A DNA stretch of 64,000 bases from the NCBI GenBank assembly GCA_036346395.1, contig CM070594.1, forward strand, positions 18,199,385 through 18,263,384, written 5' to 3'. The position numbers and the translations under genes were made by a program. The DNA comes from Hsuehochloa calcarea. Its lineage: Eukaryota > Streptophyta > Magnoliopsida > Poales > Poaceae. The notes below the pieces were generated by a model that ran no database searches, had not been told where the DNA came from, and saw only the letters and a list, made by a program, of their open reading frames with translations. This document shows, one piece after another, positions 1-11,147 of this stretch (the first letter of the stretch is position 1; each line of letters opens with the position of its first letter).

Positions 1-524
1 GGCTCAAAACTCGCAAGGAGCGATTGGAGAATCACATCAGTAGCCAACTCTTGGCTAATGGGAAAACCAATTTTTTTTAAGCTCTCAATGTGACCAATTA
101 TTTTGATTACATGAGGACTGAACAGATTATCTTCTGACAGTCTATAAGAAAACAATGCCTTAGAGGTGTTAAACCTCTATGCCCTTGCTTGATTCTGAAA
201 CATACCATTCAGACCTGCAATCATACTGTAAGCTTCTCTGGTCTCATATTGTTTCTGAAGCTCAGAGTTTATGGTCGTAGGCATTAGGTAGTGCACATCG
301 ACTGCGTCATTGCAATGCTTCTCGTAAGCATTCTTATCAGCAGGAGGAGCATCGACACTCGGTTCCTCAGGATAGGGACCCTCTAGAATATATTTCTTCT
401 TTTCTTGTTTGAGAACAATTCTCAAATTACAAAACCAGTCAATGAAGTTTGTACAATCCAGTTTTTCTTTCTCAAGAATAGATCTCAAGTTAAAGGTAGG
501 TGCAGAAGAAGTAGTAGGTTCCAT
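1..524 (-). pseudogene. Ty1/copia gag N-terminal fragment, cut by window edge
   Basis: Reading on the minus strand from the ATG at 524, the first 115 residues carry the start of a Copia gag: a FNLRSILEKEKLDCTNFIDW stretch, then RIVLKQEKKKYILEGPYPEE and YEKHCNDAVDVHYLM. This is the usual N-terminus of grass Copia gag (UBN2/gag-polypeptide type), which packages retrotransposon RNA. An in-frame TAG at 177-179 interrupts it. The same frame stays gag-like beyond the stop (a SKALFSYRL and a PISQELATDVILQSLLASFE segment) to the window edge. It is therefore a non-functional copy whose pol and 3' LTR, if present, lie to the left. The 5' side of the element is at higher coordinates. Confidence 0.85.
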
Positions 525-626
525 GATTTACAACAGAATATATGCAAAGATTCAGCACTATGTTTATGTCAGATCTTTTATTAGACACTCATGTTTGTGG
601 TCGTGTTCGACCAGTCTACGACCAGT

Positions 627-843
627 TCGTATCTCCATACGACTAGTGTGGACCTGATCGTATCACCATACGCCTAGTCTGGACTTGGTCGTATCATCAT
701 ACGATTAATCTAGACTTGGTTGTATCATCATACGATTAGTCTGGATATGATCGTATCATCATACGACTAGTCCGGACCTATTCGTATCACTATACGACCA
801 ATCTAGACCTAGTCGTATTACTATACGACCAATCCATACATGG
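627..843. repeat. 7 x 31-bp tandem repeat with a hairpin in each unit
   Basis: Units start at 627, 658, 689, 720, 751, 782 and 813 with exact 31-bp spacing. Nearly every unit contains CGTAT-NNNN-ATACG (5-bp stem, 4-nt loop), followed by a linker resembling TAGTCTGGACTTGG. The array lies just upstream (minus-strand sense) of the Copia gag ATG, so it belongs to the leader or LTR region of that element. Similar hairpins occur in the solo LTR at 13405-15036. Confidence 0.9.
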
Positions 844-1401
844 TCGAACTTGATCATCAACAGTCAATAAAAGATACTCCCACTATATATCATAAACCAT
901 GTTTCCCTCAAACATCATATAGTAAGATCAAGATCCAAAAATCATTAAGTCCTAGTGAGCTATAAAAATCACTGCTAGAAACCTAGTGATTTTAGGTAGG
1001 CAACCTCTTACCAATCATATCACATATGACTCTTGTCTGTTGGGGCGGCATCTCTGTGCCCCAACAACCAACAGTACCATGCTCCAAGGCCTAAAACTGT
1101 TTTGATAGTCTTGTTAAGTTAAACCAATACTATGCATATAGGTGTCCAACACCCACCCCATCTTATTAAGATAGTTAATGGCACCCTACTATGGTAGACC
1201 CACTAATTAACGATCAAAATCGTGATGGTCGTAGCAATTGGAAAGACATCAAATTAAATTAATTTATGCATTTCAAGTCATAGTAAAATCACAAAGTTAG
1301 TCATTTTTTCAAGTCATGGTAAAATCACAGAGTTAAGCATTTCTTCAAACTATGGTAAAATCACAGAGTTAAGCATTTCAAGTAATGGTAAAATCAGAAA
1401 G
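844..1401. other. Non-coding, probable 5' part of the minus-strand Copia element
   Basis: No ORF. It holds a 9-bp-stem inverted repeat (TGTTGGGGC at 1038-1046, GCCCCAACA at 1058-1066). A short phrase resembling AGTCATGGTAAAATCACAG is repeated about four times between roughly 1276 and 1395. An LTR boundary could not be fixed. Confidence 0.4.
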
Positions 1402-1766
1402 ATACTTGTCACAACTGGTTTTTAATACACACCATCTGTAATGAGGACGGGAAGCCACAGACGGTTCATGTTGAAAACTATATGTGAAGTATCACAGATG
1501 GTTTTGAACAATAACTGTCTGTGTTAGAACTGTCCGTAATATTACTAAATATCACAGATGGTTCTTGTTCGGAACCGTCTGTGATACTTCACAGACGGTT
1601 TTCAATACGAACCATCTATGATATTACCTCTTCACAGACGGTTTTTAGCGCAGCCAGTAACATAGATGGTCGTTAAACCAAAACCGTCTGTGATTGTATT
1701 TAATACAGACGGTTTTGGTCAACTGTCTGTGATGAGGCGTCAAGTATTAGCCTTTTTGTAGTAGTG
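1402..1766. mobile_element. CACTA transposon end (subterminal repeats plus TIR)
   Basis: A run of inverted ACAGACGGTT / AACCGTCTGT blocks ends with CCTTTTTGTAGTAGTG at 1766. This is the complement of a CACTACTACAAAAAGG terminus. Clustered subterminal repeats next to a CACTA-starting TIR are the hallmark of plant CACTA (En/Spm) elements. The opposite end was not found, so the element is truncated, interrupted by the Copia copy at its left, or extends outside the window. Confidence 0.75.
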
Positions 1767-2648
1767 GGAGTACAACTCCGAGCTCGCAAGGAATGGAAAA
1801 TGGCCTTGGTCCGCGCAGTAGGTCAGATCATTCCGTAGTAGTTCACTGTCCTACCCGCCATGTTAATCCTATCTCCTAAAGACATGTATACATACATGGT
1901 CCGGATGCTTGTGTCGTAGTGTACCGTAGTAGCAGCGAGGATGACTGAAGTAATTAGCTGAACCATCATATCATGTGACTATGTGTATCATGCTTCTATC
2001 CGCGGACTCTAATGTAGTCCTGGTTCTGTGCCTCGTACTTTACCTTCGAACGAAAGATTTCATCAGCATGAGTACATTTGTAATCTCTAAGCCTCGTACA
2101 AAAATTGGATTTCGTGACGATGTGAAAATGAATGATCCAAACGTAACGATGTGAAAATAAATGATACAAAAATATTTTTCCACATATGCACGTATGTTAC
2201 CCTACCTCAAAAGTTCGATGCTCGATAGCAGCCTTCACGCCTTTCACAACTACACATCGTTCATCAACGATGTCTACCATATGACCATCCTTGTGCCTCA
2301 TGTTGTACCACACAGTCCAAATATTTGTTAATTTTTCCAACATGCAATATGTATCAGTTCTACAAAATGCGTTCTACATGTGTACATACATTCAAATAAT
2401 TTTCTCAACCCGGGGGAAAACCTCCTATACATTTCTAGGGGCATTGTTTAGCTACATCTATCCCAATAAGCTATCTATCGAATCGTTGCAATTAATGCTC
2501 GATCTCCAAAAGAAGGAAAAGATCTTCGAAAAGTAGGTTTCTATGATTAGATAAAGAATATAACTTATTTCGGTAGGGCAATTTTTGGTCTTTATGGTGC
2601 ATGAAAGACGGATTGAAGTAAGTCAGACCCAAGTGTAATCTATCAATG
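1767..2648. other. Intergenic, nothing recognised
   Basis: No convincing ORF, repeat boundary or RNA was seen. Short ORFs here show no family motif. Confidence 0.4.
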
Positions 2649-3240
2649 TGTAACATCCTGAATTTTATGTGGCAGTTCCATCGCATAAAAATGTGAAAAT
2701 TTACAAACTTTTGATGCATCTTGTTGACACTTGGATATTACCAAAGTTTTGTTTGGGGCTTTTTCTAGAATTAAATTATGAAAATTGATTCAATAAAAGA
2801 ATTACAATTGACAAAATCAACTTGAATAAAATGGTGAATTTGAAAAGATGGTCCATAAGGTAACACGGGAGAATTTACATTGAAACTAATTCAAGGAAAA
2901 CCTAAATAAAAGCTAAAATTCAATTTCAAAGTTTGTCTTTTTACAAGCAAAACATGAGCTCAATTCAATTTCATAATTTAAATTTAAAATTTCAAACCAT
3001 TCCTCAATTCAAGCCTAAATTAAATTAAATCATGAGCTCAATTCATAATTTAGAAATCCAAATTCGATTACCTAGGCAAAAGAGAAAATTCATACTTTGC
3101 AAAAAAATGAATTTAAAAACAAATACAAACCAAATCCGCGCTCAAATTCTGAATTGAATTTAAACTCAAACTGAAATAAAAATTCAAATTCTAAATTGAA
3201 TGCAAAAATTCTAAGATGACACGTGGGTGGCTCGGGTCTT
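2649..3240 (+). mobile_element. Gypsy-type LTR fragment (start only)
   Basis: TGTAACATCCTGAATTTTAT at 2649 is the typical opening of large grass Ty3/gypsy LTRs. It is followed by a long A/T-rich stretch of AAATTCAAATT-like words, also typical of such LTRs. No matching CA end or target duplication was found, so it is a truncated copy and the right limit is approximate. Confidence 0.4.
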
Positions 3241-4020
3241 TGCTGACCATAGGGTGCGATAGTGTTCTATTTGCCCGCTAGTGCATTGCTATGTTATTCT
3301 GACGCCAGAGCAACACGGAGCTCTTCTGCGACCCCGGGGGCAGCACGCGGGAGAAAGGTGCTATAATTGAAATTTAAGGGATCGAAGGGCGCAGCACACG
3401 GGAGAAAAGGGTTATAATTGAAATTTAGGGGATAGGAGGGCTAGATTTAGAATTTTTGTAAACTGACGGCAATAGTGCCCAAATTTCGTGGGTTTGATTC
3501 CTTCATCCACCGGATTTTTTTTTCGATTTTCCATCAATCTCTTTTTCACCTGTGGGACCCGAACGCCAGGGTTACAAGCAAAAAAAATTGAAGTAGAATT
3601 GGGATTGGAACCAACGACCACATGCACACAAGGCTAGTAGTACCTTACCAGTAGGCCCGTAGGCCGGCAACGGTGTTGTGTTTGGATCATGGTTGCCGGA
3701 GCTTTTATCCTTTAATTTAAATGTACAATTCAAACTGAAACCAATTTTTTCGCCAATCTGAAAAACTATCGAACATACACTTTTCGATGCATGTTGAATG
3801 ACTAAGTTAGACCCTGCATAATACCCTACAGTTAGGGCTGAAAAGAAACCTCAAAACTAGCGAACAGGAGCGCCTCAGGACTTGGGAGGCAATGCATGAG
3901 GCCCAGGGTCAAAATGCCAAGTAAAAATCTTTGAAAAAACAGAAAAAATTGACTTTGGGCCAAAAGTGGTTGGGTCGACTCGAGGCCTGGCCCAGTGCTA
4001 GTTTCGCCCCTGGTTAAGAA
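3241..4020. other. Intergenic, nothing recognised
   Basis: No family-level coding signal. A short direct duplication resembling GCAGCACGCGGGAGAAAGG recurs about 58 bp apart near 3342 and 3391. Confidence 0.3.
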
Positions 4021-4790
4021 CTCGGCTCGACTCGAACTCGGGATGTAAATAAGCCGAGCTGAGTTGACATTTCTGCTCGTTATGTTAACGAGCCGAATTC
4101 GAACCAGCTCGTGAGCAGTTCGTTTAAATTATAGCCCAACCTAACAAGCCCACAAATACTCCAGGCCAACCCAGCACTAGGACAGGCCCAGCCGGCCATG
4201 CGCCTAGGCGCAACGCAACCCTATCCACCCCCCATACGCAAGCTGCAAGGAACACAACCCTATCCAGTATCCACCTGCTGGCCGCTGCCCTGCACACCGC
4301 ACAGCCGCCGCTGCCCTCTTGTTCGCCTGGCACCCAGGCAGGTCCCACCATCCTGCCTCCCCCACCTCACACTCTGGCTAGGGCCTCCCGGCCTCCTCCA
4401 CCTCTCGCCCCCGGCCTCGGCATCTCCCCGCGGTCTCCCGCCCTAGTCCCTAGGCATCCCACCTCGACTTTGGCCTCCTGCCCTTTGGATCCGGCCTCTA
4501 GCCTCGGATGTTGAACTCTTTTGTTTGTGGTGAAATAGATATGCATGTTGCTACAAAAATGAAAGCATAATTTACTAGTTATTGTTATTGTTTTGATGCA
4601 ATTGAGTTTGGTTATAAATTATGAGTTCTTTTTCATAGTGTACACTGTATATATTAACACTAGTTAAATTATTAATAACGAGCCTAAAAAACCGAGTTGA
4701 ACTGTTTGACCGAGTCGAGCTTGGTTCCTTAACCAGTTTAACCGAACCAGTTTAACTGAGTTATCTCGTTATCTACCCCTACCTACAGTG
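4021..4790. mobile_element. Possible hAT-like element with GAGCC/GGCTC-rich ends
   Basis: The left edge (GGGATGTAAATAAGCCGAGC near 4041) and the right edge (GAGTTATCTCGTTATCTACC, ending in CCCCTA near 4780) are roughly inverted. Both are rich in CGAGC/GCTCG words, as in many grass hAT relatives. The interior 4190-4500 is C-rich and non-coding. No 8-bp target duplication was found, so this is tentative. Confidence 0.25.
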
Positions 4791-5669
4791 CCTAGTTGGG
4801 ACTTAGCAGTAAAATTAGGCTCCATCACATTGCCTACATGTCCCTCGGTATCAGTAGGGTCATCAGATTCACCACCCATCTATTTTGTAGGTAAGGTACG
4901 TGACCAGTTTCTTTATTTCTTTAATCCATATGTGTTTACTTTCTCTTGAGGATGTTGCCTCTTTGGACCATACCAAATCAAACAGTCCTTTTCCATGCCT
5001 GTATTCAAGTGGGAATTGATCAGCTAGCTCCAGATTCTCCTTAGCAAAAGCCAAAAGGTTAAAAAAGAAAAGAGAGAGGTGAAGGAAAAAGAACAGTGGT
5101 ACTCAGGCCAATATGTCAAAGGTCTCTGCCCTCATCGATATACAAGTGATTTCGTGAGAAACTTGTCAAAAGAAATAAGGGAAGCAATAAAGACACAACA
5201 TGTAAAAAAAATTAATTTGCATCGACGTGCATGTTGACAGTTGAAAGGTCTGAGACTACTTGTATGATCTCTAAAACCTACCGACACATGCAGTTTTCCA
5301 CATGCCTGTCTGTATTTATTTGATAAATAAAGAGCACACCAAAACTCAAGTATACAAAAAGTCGAGCTGCATCTGTGTACAGATGAAGACAGCAATTTTT
5401 AATAGAAAGGAAGGGAGACTCTGAAATGTACTTTCCTATACATTGTGCTGCAACTTAAACCCATACTTGTCTTTTTTTCCATTGCACTGCGGTATCTTTA
5501 ACTGATGAACAGCTATTGATGCTGATTTCTGTGTCAGCACAAAAATATCTATGCAAACACCTCCCCGTAACCTGTAAATGAATCTGTGAAGAAACATTGT
5601 GCTTTGTAGGCTTTCTTGACTCTCAATTTTCTGCTACTGCTCTGTTCCCTGCATTCTGGGACATGTTGC
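4791..5669. other. Downstream flank and 3' UTR side of the MYB gene
   Basis: No ORF of known family. On the minus strand an AATAAA hexamer (TTTATT at 5315-5320 on plus) lies about 350 nt past the MYB stop and could serve as a polyadenylation signal. The transcript end cannot be set from sequence alone. Confidence 0.35.
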
Positions 5670-7179
5670 TTAGACATTCTCAAAAGACAAGGACATTCTT
5701 TGCAAATCCTTGTCATACATATCTGTTACTACATGGAGATGTTGTGTCTGCAGATTTTGAGACCAAGCCGCACAGAGCCCCTCCATGTTGAATTGGCTCT
5801 CGGCCTTAACCACGTCTTCATACAGTGATTGGCTAAGGTTCTGCATGGCTGCGGATGTCTCTGGGAAGCTTCCATCGAGCAAATCAGGCCACTTGAGTTC
5901 TTCCTCTAGGTGCACTTGGCTATCTTTATCTGGTGCTAAACATGTCCATGGGAAGACACTGTCCTCCAGAAGCGAGCTTGTGGTTTGCAGCTCGAATCCC
6001 AAGCCATTGCTTCCACTGCTCCCCGTACTGCTACTGCTGCTAGGATTAGTAGTATCCCAGTACAATTGGGCACTGTGGATGCCAGTGCCTCCAGAGTGCG
6101 GATTGTCTGGTGACAGATTAACCCCTGTTGATGTTGAGAGAGTTGATGGTGAAACTGGCCGCATCACAGTGGAAATTGTGCTTACACTGGATTCATTCTG
6201 GCTAAACCAGAGTGAATTCGTGCTTCCACCATCCCTGCTGCTAAATTCATTGCTGTAGCAAAACAGCTGCTGGAAAGGAAAATTGGGAATTGGGCCTGAT
6301 AAACGGCAGCTGGGGAGGTTCTCATGACCAGAAGCAAGCTGGTCGAGAAATAACTCCTTAGGTGGCACCTTAAGACGTGCCAAGCTTGGAGTTTCTGTGT
6401 GATGCTTACCAAGCACTGGCAACAGCTCTGGTGATTGCGCCGTCTCGCTGAGAAGGTGGCTCAAGTTGCCAGGAGCACCACCACTTGACGGGTCGACATC
6501 GCTGGACTCAGAGATCCTTTCGGTGCTGATGGTGGGAGCTGCTTTGCTGCGATCAATTTCGGTGAGGGGCTTGTGGGTCTTGGGGTCAATGCCTTTCTTC
6601 CGCAGCTTCTTCTTGATGCACGAGTTCCAGAGATTCTTGATTTCATTGTCAGTTCTTCCAGGCAGTTGTGTTGCAATCTGAGACCACCTGCTCATTGATG
6701 TGAAAGATCTCATATTTAAAGAAGGATTGCTTTGAAATAACTAGGTCCTAAATTCTAGCAGTGTAACTTGAGCTTAAATTTACCTGTTTCCCAGGACAGC
6801 ATGGAGTTCAATGACGAGGTCTACTTCCTCCTGAGAGAATGCACCTCGTTTGAGGTCGGGCCTCAGGTAGTTTAACCACCTCAGCCTACAGCTCTTGCCA
6901 CATCTCTGAAGCCCTGCAACCATTCATCGGGCAAGTTTCAGGAGATTTGGATAGAGTGAACAGAAACAAATGGTCTTGGAAAAGGCCATGAAGCAACGGA
7001 AGGAGATAATTGACAAGAATAAAGTGCAGAATATTTTGATATGCACCTGCAAGTTTTGGGACAATGCTCCAGCAGCCGTGCCCGTGCTTGGTTATGTGTT
7101 TCATGAGCTTCTCATCCTCCTCAGGGGACCAGAGCCCCTTCCTCAGCTTCTGCTTGTAGCAGCAGGAATGCCTCCCCAT
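5670..7179 (-). CDS. MYB86-like: R2R3-MYB transcription factor, MYB61/MYB86 type (subgroup 13), 3 exons
   Basis: Nuclear DNA-binding regulator. Exons on minus are 7179-7047 (133 nt), 6913-6784 (130 nt) and 6687-5670 (1018 nt), joined by GT-AG introns of 133 and 96 nt, giving 426 aa plus stop. The first two lengths and the split codons at G45 and R88 are canonical for R2R3-MYBs. R2 has W17, W37, W57; R3 has F70, W89, W108. The start MGRHSCCYKQKLRKGLWSPE and the SCIKKKLRKKGIDP after R3 mark the MYB61/MYB86 group. In Arabidopsis and rice that group is linked to secondary walls, sugar-dependent carbon allocation and stomata. The bHLH-binding signature in R3 is absent. The C-terminus is Ser-rich and ends with a YEDVVKAESQFNMEG region. 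The start at 7179 is chosen by family; an in-frame ATG at 7254 would add 25 residues. The frame is intact, so it is likely functional. Orthology within the subgroup is inferred. Confidence 0.95.
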
Positions 7180-8737
7180 TGAAGGCAATGCAGAAGCTGA
7201 AGCTGAGCTCTGTAATCTGCACAGCTCACACACTGAGGAATTCACACAGCACACAATACTGCACAGGTAAGCCTCTGGTTGTGAACACCTCTCAATGATT
7301 CATGGCTCTAGAGTGGGAGTGTTAAAAGTATACAGTCTTTAGTCACCCGTATACTTGTGCTTGATAGGGTGGAGCTTGTGGCAGAATGGCAGCAACTAGT
7401 GGCTGCAGATATCAGGATTTGCAGGAAGGCACAGGCAGGTTAGAGAGCACTCTTCTCCTTTTCCTTCCAGGCCTCCCTCCCCATTTGCCCCTTCTTTTAA
7501 AGCTGGTGGTTGTGGGAGTTTTAGCCCTTCTCTTTGTTGCTTCTCTGTAAGCGTGTGTGGGTTTCCGTCTTATCATCCCCGAAGAATCTATGTCCGTTGC
7601 AAGCGTCGGTGGGGTTGTACCTCCCCTTGTCCCTGATAGTCTAATTACTGCAAGTCTGCAACCTACTAAAAGAAACTCTACATTTTTCATCCTTCCTATG
7701 TCAAGTGTATTACTTTGTGCACAAGTCAGTTAAAAGTAAAACAGGATTGTCAAAGTTACGTCATTCGGAAAAGGATTGACGTTCTTTCTCCCGTGGTGAA
7801 TGAATGAGACCTGGAGCAGCCAGTCCGTCACTGCTACTACGAACTTTTTCCCAGGAACTCCCGTGTCACAAGTATTCCATGCAGGGAAGTACACAGTTGG
7901 GGAACTTCCCCCTTTTCTGTGATGCTCATTAAAACCCAATTTGTTTACATCTATCCTAGATTTCTAGTATACCCACATGGTTATGCACTCCTGGTTCATC
8001 GTATCTGTAATGTTGCGCCAGGCCTAAGTATTATTCCTCACCTTTGTTTTACAGGAACTCACTGCATCACTTCTTACCTGGAGAAAGCTTCCATCAATCA
8101 TCGAGGGACGGCATCAAATGTTTGTATTCCCGGACACAGAGAATCTTCCTTTTCTTTATCTCAAGCAGCCAGCAATGTTGATTTTCTTTAGGACCTCCAA
8201 GTTCCCATCAGAAACCTGTGCTACAATCCAAGAAAAAGCATGTTGGAAACTCTGAAGATGTTAGCAATCAGTTGGGGGAATCAGACTTTCTGTACAGCTG
8301 ATTGCCTTTTGTTGAGGTGCAAATAGTATGGTTTCTTCACTGGCCGTGTTCTCACCCTAAATAAAGCGCAACTGCACCATGCACATGTTCAGAAATCTGT
8401 CTGGTCATGGTAGAGAGAACTATATTGGTTGTTAAGTTTTTTATGGTTCCAATGCCATAAACTCCATATGATGTCGTGTTTGGGGACAAACTATTTGAGG
8501 TATACTAATCTCAATTAGGTGGCTAAAACAAGCATTTTTATTTGTTATCCTTGCTTGTTTGCTAAAAGAAAAGGCTTGATTCTTGACTTGATGATGGGAA
8601 GATACAACGCCATCCTCTACTGTCCATGTGATTGTGGATACTGTTCTGATTAAACAAACACAGAAGATATTATTATTGATTGAACGTTTTATAATCCGGT
8701 TGATCTGTACAATTCGGCTTTTCCTGATGCTAAGAAG
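7180..8737 (-). promoter_or_regulatory. MYB upstream region (5' UTR and proximal promoter)
   Basis: About 1.56 kb lies between the MYB start codon and the inserted LTR element. It contains no other convincing coding sequence, so the proximal promoter and 5' UTR should lie here. No TATA box position can be assigned with confidence. Confidence 0.45.
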
Positions 8738-8895
8738 GGTAGGATTTTGGAGAATAATAGTGTGTGTCCGTTAGAACCTTACACCATTTATTTATAGTGC
8801 AAAATATTACAATCCGATTCGGACTCTTAGACTCGCACATAACTTGGACTCTTATCTAAACTCTAATATCTCTAACAACTCTAATATCTCTAACA
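8738..8895 (-). repeat. 3' LTR of the short-LTR element
   Basis: On minus it begins TGTTAGAGATATTAGAG at 8895, right after a polypurine tract. It carries an internal duplication of the ATATTAGAGTTG word. The outer edge is set by alignment with the right copy and is accurate to a few bases. Confidence 0.7.
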
Positions 8896-9730
8896 CTCCC
8901 CTACAAAATGGGCATGAGATAACAACCATATCCATCTTTTTACATATTTTAATACTATTACTAGAATCTACCAAAACCTACTATCTATCGACTCCATAAC
9001 AAATACCATCGTAAAAAAACAAAAGTTGCCCACCACCAATATTACCAGGGACGTTACAAAATCTATTTCCACCATCTACCATCTGTCCGACCTCAACCTC
9101 CCCTTCCTCTACCCTCATGCCCCTTGCCATCCCCGCCTCCACCACTCTGCCCACACACCCCCAGTCTCGGTCTCCACTACCTCTGCCTCTGTCATAGTCC
9201 ATTATGCTCGACTCCAGTCCTAGTCCTCTTTCGGATCTCTCCAGCAACACCATCACCGACACCAATACCAACACTACCGCATGACACCAATCGCATCACC
9301 ATAGCCTTCATTGGAGTTACCACCAGCTCTTGCTTCGTCATCACCGCCATCGAACTCACCACCACCATCGAACTCTTACCACCACAAACACATCCCCTAC
9401 TAGTACCAACACCAACTCCAACAACACCTCTCTTATTCCACCTTAGCACAACCACCAAAGCCACCACCTAAATAATCTTCTCCCCTACCATTCATGCCTC
9501 TCCAACCTTCGTTAGCATCACCCCCACAACAATAACACAAACCACGTCTCGCAAAAATCTATGCCACACCAAACCACACCAGATCCTACCACACCACACC
9601 ACAACTCCACAAATATCAACCTCCTATGCTTCTCATTTCCCCAACACTGCACACACATCAATCACAAACAAAATCACCAACACCTCTTGAACCATCCCTG
9701 GAATCAACAGCCACACCAAGCTGCACAAAA

Positions 9731-9800
9731 AATCCACACCAGATCCTTCTTAAAAAAATCCACACCAGATCCTTCTTAAAAAAATCCACACCGGATTAGA
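9731..9800. repeat. Short tandem repeat, ~29-bp unit, about 2.5 copies
   Basis: The phrase TCCACACCAGATCCTTCTTA plus a run of A repeats in tandem inside the short-LTR element. The last copy is degenerate. Confidence 0.8.
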
Positions 9801-10990
9801 TCCTCCTCAAGCACCCACACCAGACTCTTCTCCGATCCTCACCGAAGCACTTCTCCTCCTCCCCACTGACACCAAAGCGCTCCTCACCCTCCTCTGGATC
9901 ATTCCGACCGTCGACGAATCCTTATCCGGATTAGCCCGCAAGCACACAACAAAACTTGTTCCCCTTCTTCTCTCTCCCGAGCCCGATCACCAACCGATTC
10001 CACGCAAATAATCCAGCCACACCATATCACCACATCAACCAATTTCCTCTCACTAGATTGCCTCTCCTTGACAAACCCACCAAAGCACACGAGATGCAAG
10101 TGATTCCACGCAAATCCAGCCACACCCACACAGGATCGAGACCTGACCTCCTCCCTCTTGCCCCCACCAAGCACTGGGCGCCTTCTCCCTCCATCTTCTC
10201 CCCCCGAGCACCAAGCACCGAGCACCGAGTGTCTTCTCCCTCCAGCTTCTCCCCCGAGCACCAAGCACACCTCCCGAGAGCTCTCTTCTCCTTCCTCTCC
10301 CCTGAGCTTTCTTTCATCCAGCTTCTCCCCGTCCATATCCTCTCCTCCTAAGTCTCTTCTCCCTCACCAGAGTGCCTCCTTCTCTCCTCCTCCTCCACCA
10401 GCAGATCTCCCCCGTCGGATCACCTGCTACTTCTCCTCCACCTCCTTCCAGCCGAGCTGGCCAGGATCCACCAGATCCCGTCGCCTCCACCACTGCCCTC
10501 GGCACTGCACCGCTTTGGAGCCCTAGAGGAAGCCCTTGACCTGCTCCTCTTCCTGGCCCACGTACGGATCCAGCCACCTGCCACCAGATCCCTTCTCTTC
10601 CTCCACCATCGCTGGCCTGGATCCACCCGGATCCCTTCTCCTCCTCTCCTTGTGTGGCCGACCTTCCTCCCTCACCGTCGCCAACCCCCGGCTCCCTCCT
10701 CCCTCACCATCGCATCACCGCCGAATATCCTCCCTTTAGCCCAGCTACCACCGAGCGGCAGGCTAAGCGGATGCAACCCCAAACTACGGCTGTGGCCCAT
10801 GCGGCTCGGTGGCGGTGTCTCGTGCACAACCCGGCCGGCCGCGGTCCGCTCCCGTGCGACGCGGTTGCGGAGGACCATGTGCAATGAGGCAGCGGTGGCT
10901 GACGGATCGTCCGAGGAGCGGTGGCAGCGACTGTTCTGAGGTAAGGTTTTTTCTGGGTTAGGGTTTTGGGTTGGGTTGGCTCTAATACTA

Positions 10991-11147
10991 TGTAGGATTT
11001 CGGAGAATAATCGTGCGTGTCCCTTAGAACCCCTACAGCCTTTATTTATAGTACCAAAGATGGCAATCGAGTCGAACTCTTAGACTCTCGCACGATTAGA
11101 CTCTTATCTAAACTCTAATATCTCCAACAAATCTAATATCTGAAAGC
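10991..11147 (-). repeat. 5' LTR of the short-LTR element
   Basis: Begins on plus with TGTAGGATTTCGGAGAATAA at 10991 and ends in CCAACA at 11129, or about 18 bp later if the duplicated ATATTAGA word seen in the other LTR is included. The adjacent 13 bp at 10978-10990 form the primer-site-like sequence. Confidence 0.65.

Larger units (their letters stand above)
8738..11147 (-). mobile_element. Non-autonomous LTR retroelement with ~158-bp LTRs, minus orientation
   Basis: Two direct repeats of about 158 bp bound a 2.1 kb interior. Both contain a TATA box on minus (complement of TTTATTTATAG) and an ATATTAGAGTTTAGATAAGA word. Next to the right LTR lies a primer-site-like TAGTATTAGAGCC (complement of 10978-10990), 11 of 13 bases matching the tRNA-Met type TGGTATCAGAGCC. 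Next to the left LTR lies a polypurine tract, GTAGGGGAG on minus, directly before TGTTAGAG. The interior is C-rich on plus (G-rich on minus) with Gly-rich minus-strand ORFs but no pol motif. It sits upstream of the MYB gene. No perfect target duplication was found, and LTR divergence suggests it is not recent. Confidence 0.7.

Noticed and set aside
9899..10939. Overlapping long ORFs on both strands (Pro/Ser/Arg-rich or Gly-rich)
   Set aside because: They reflect the strand-biased C-rich interior of the non-autonomous LTR element; no real protein motif.
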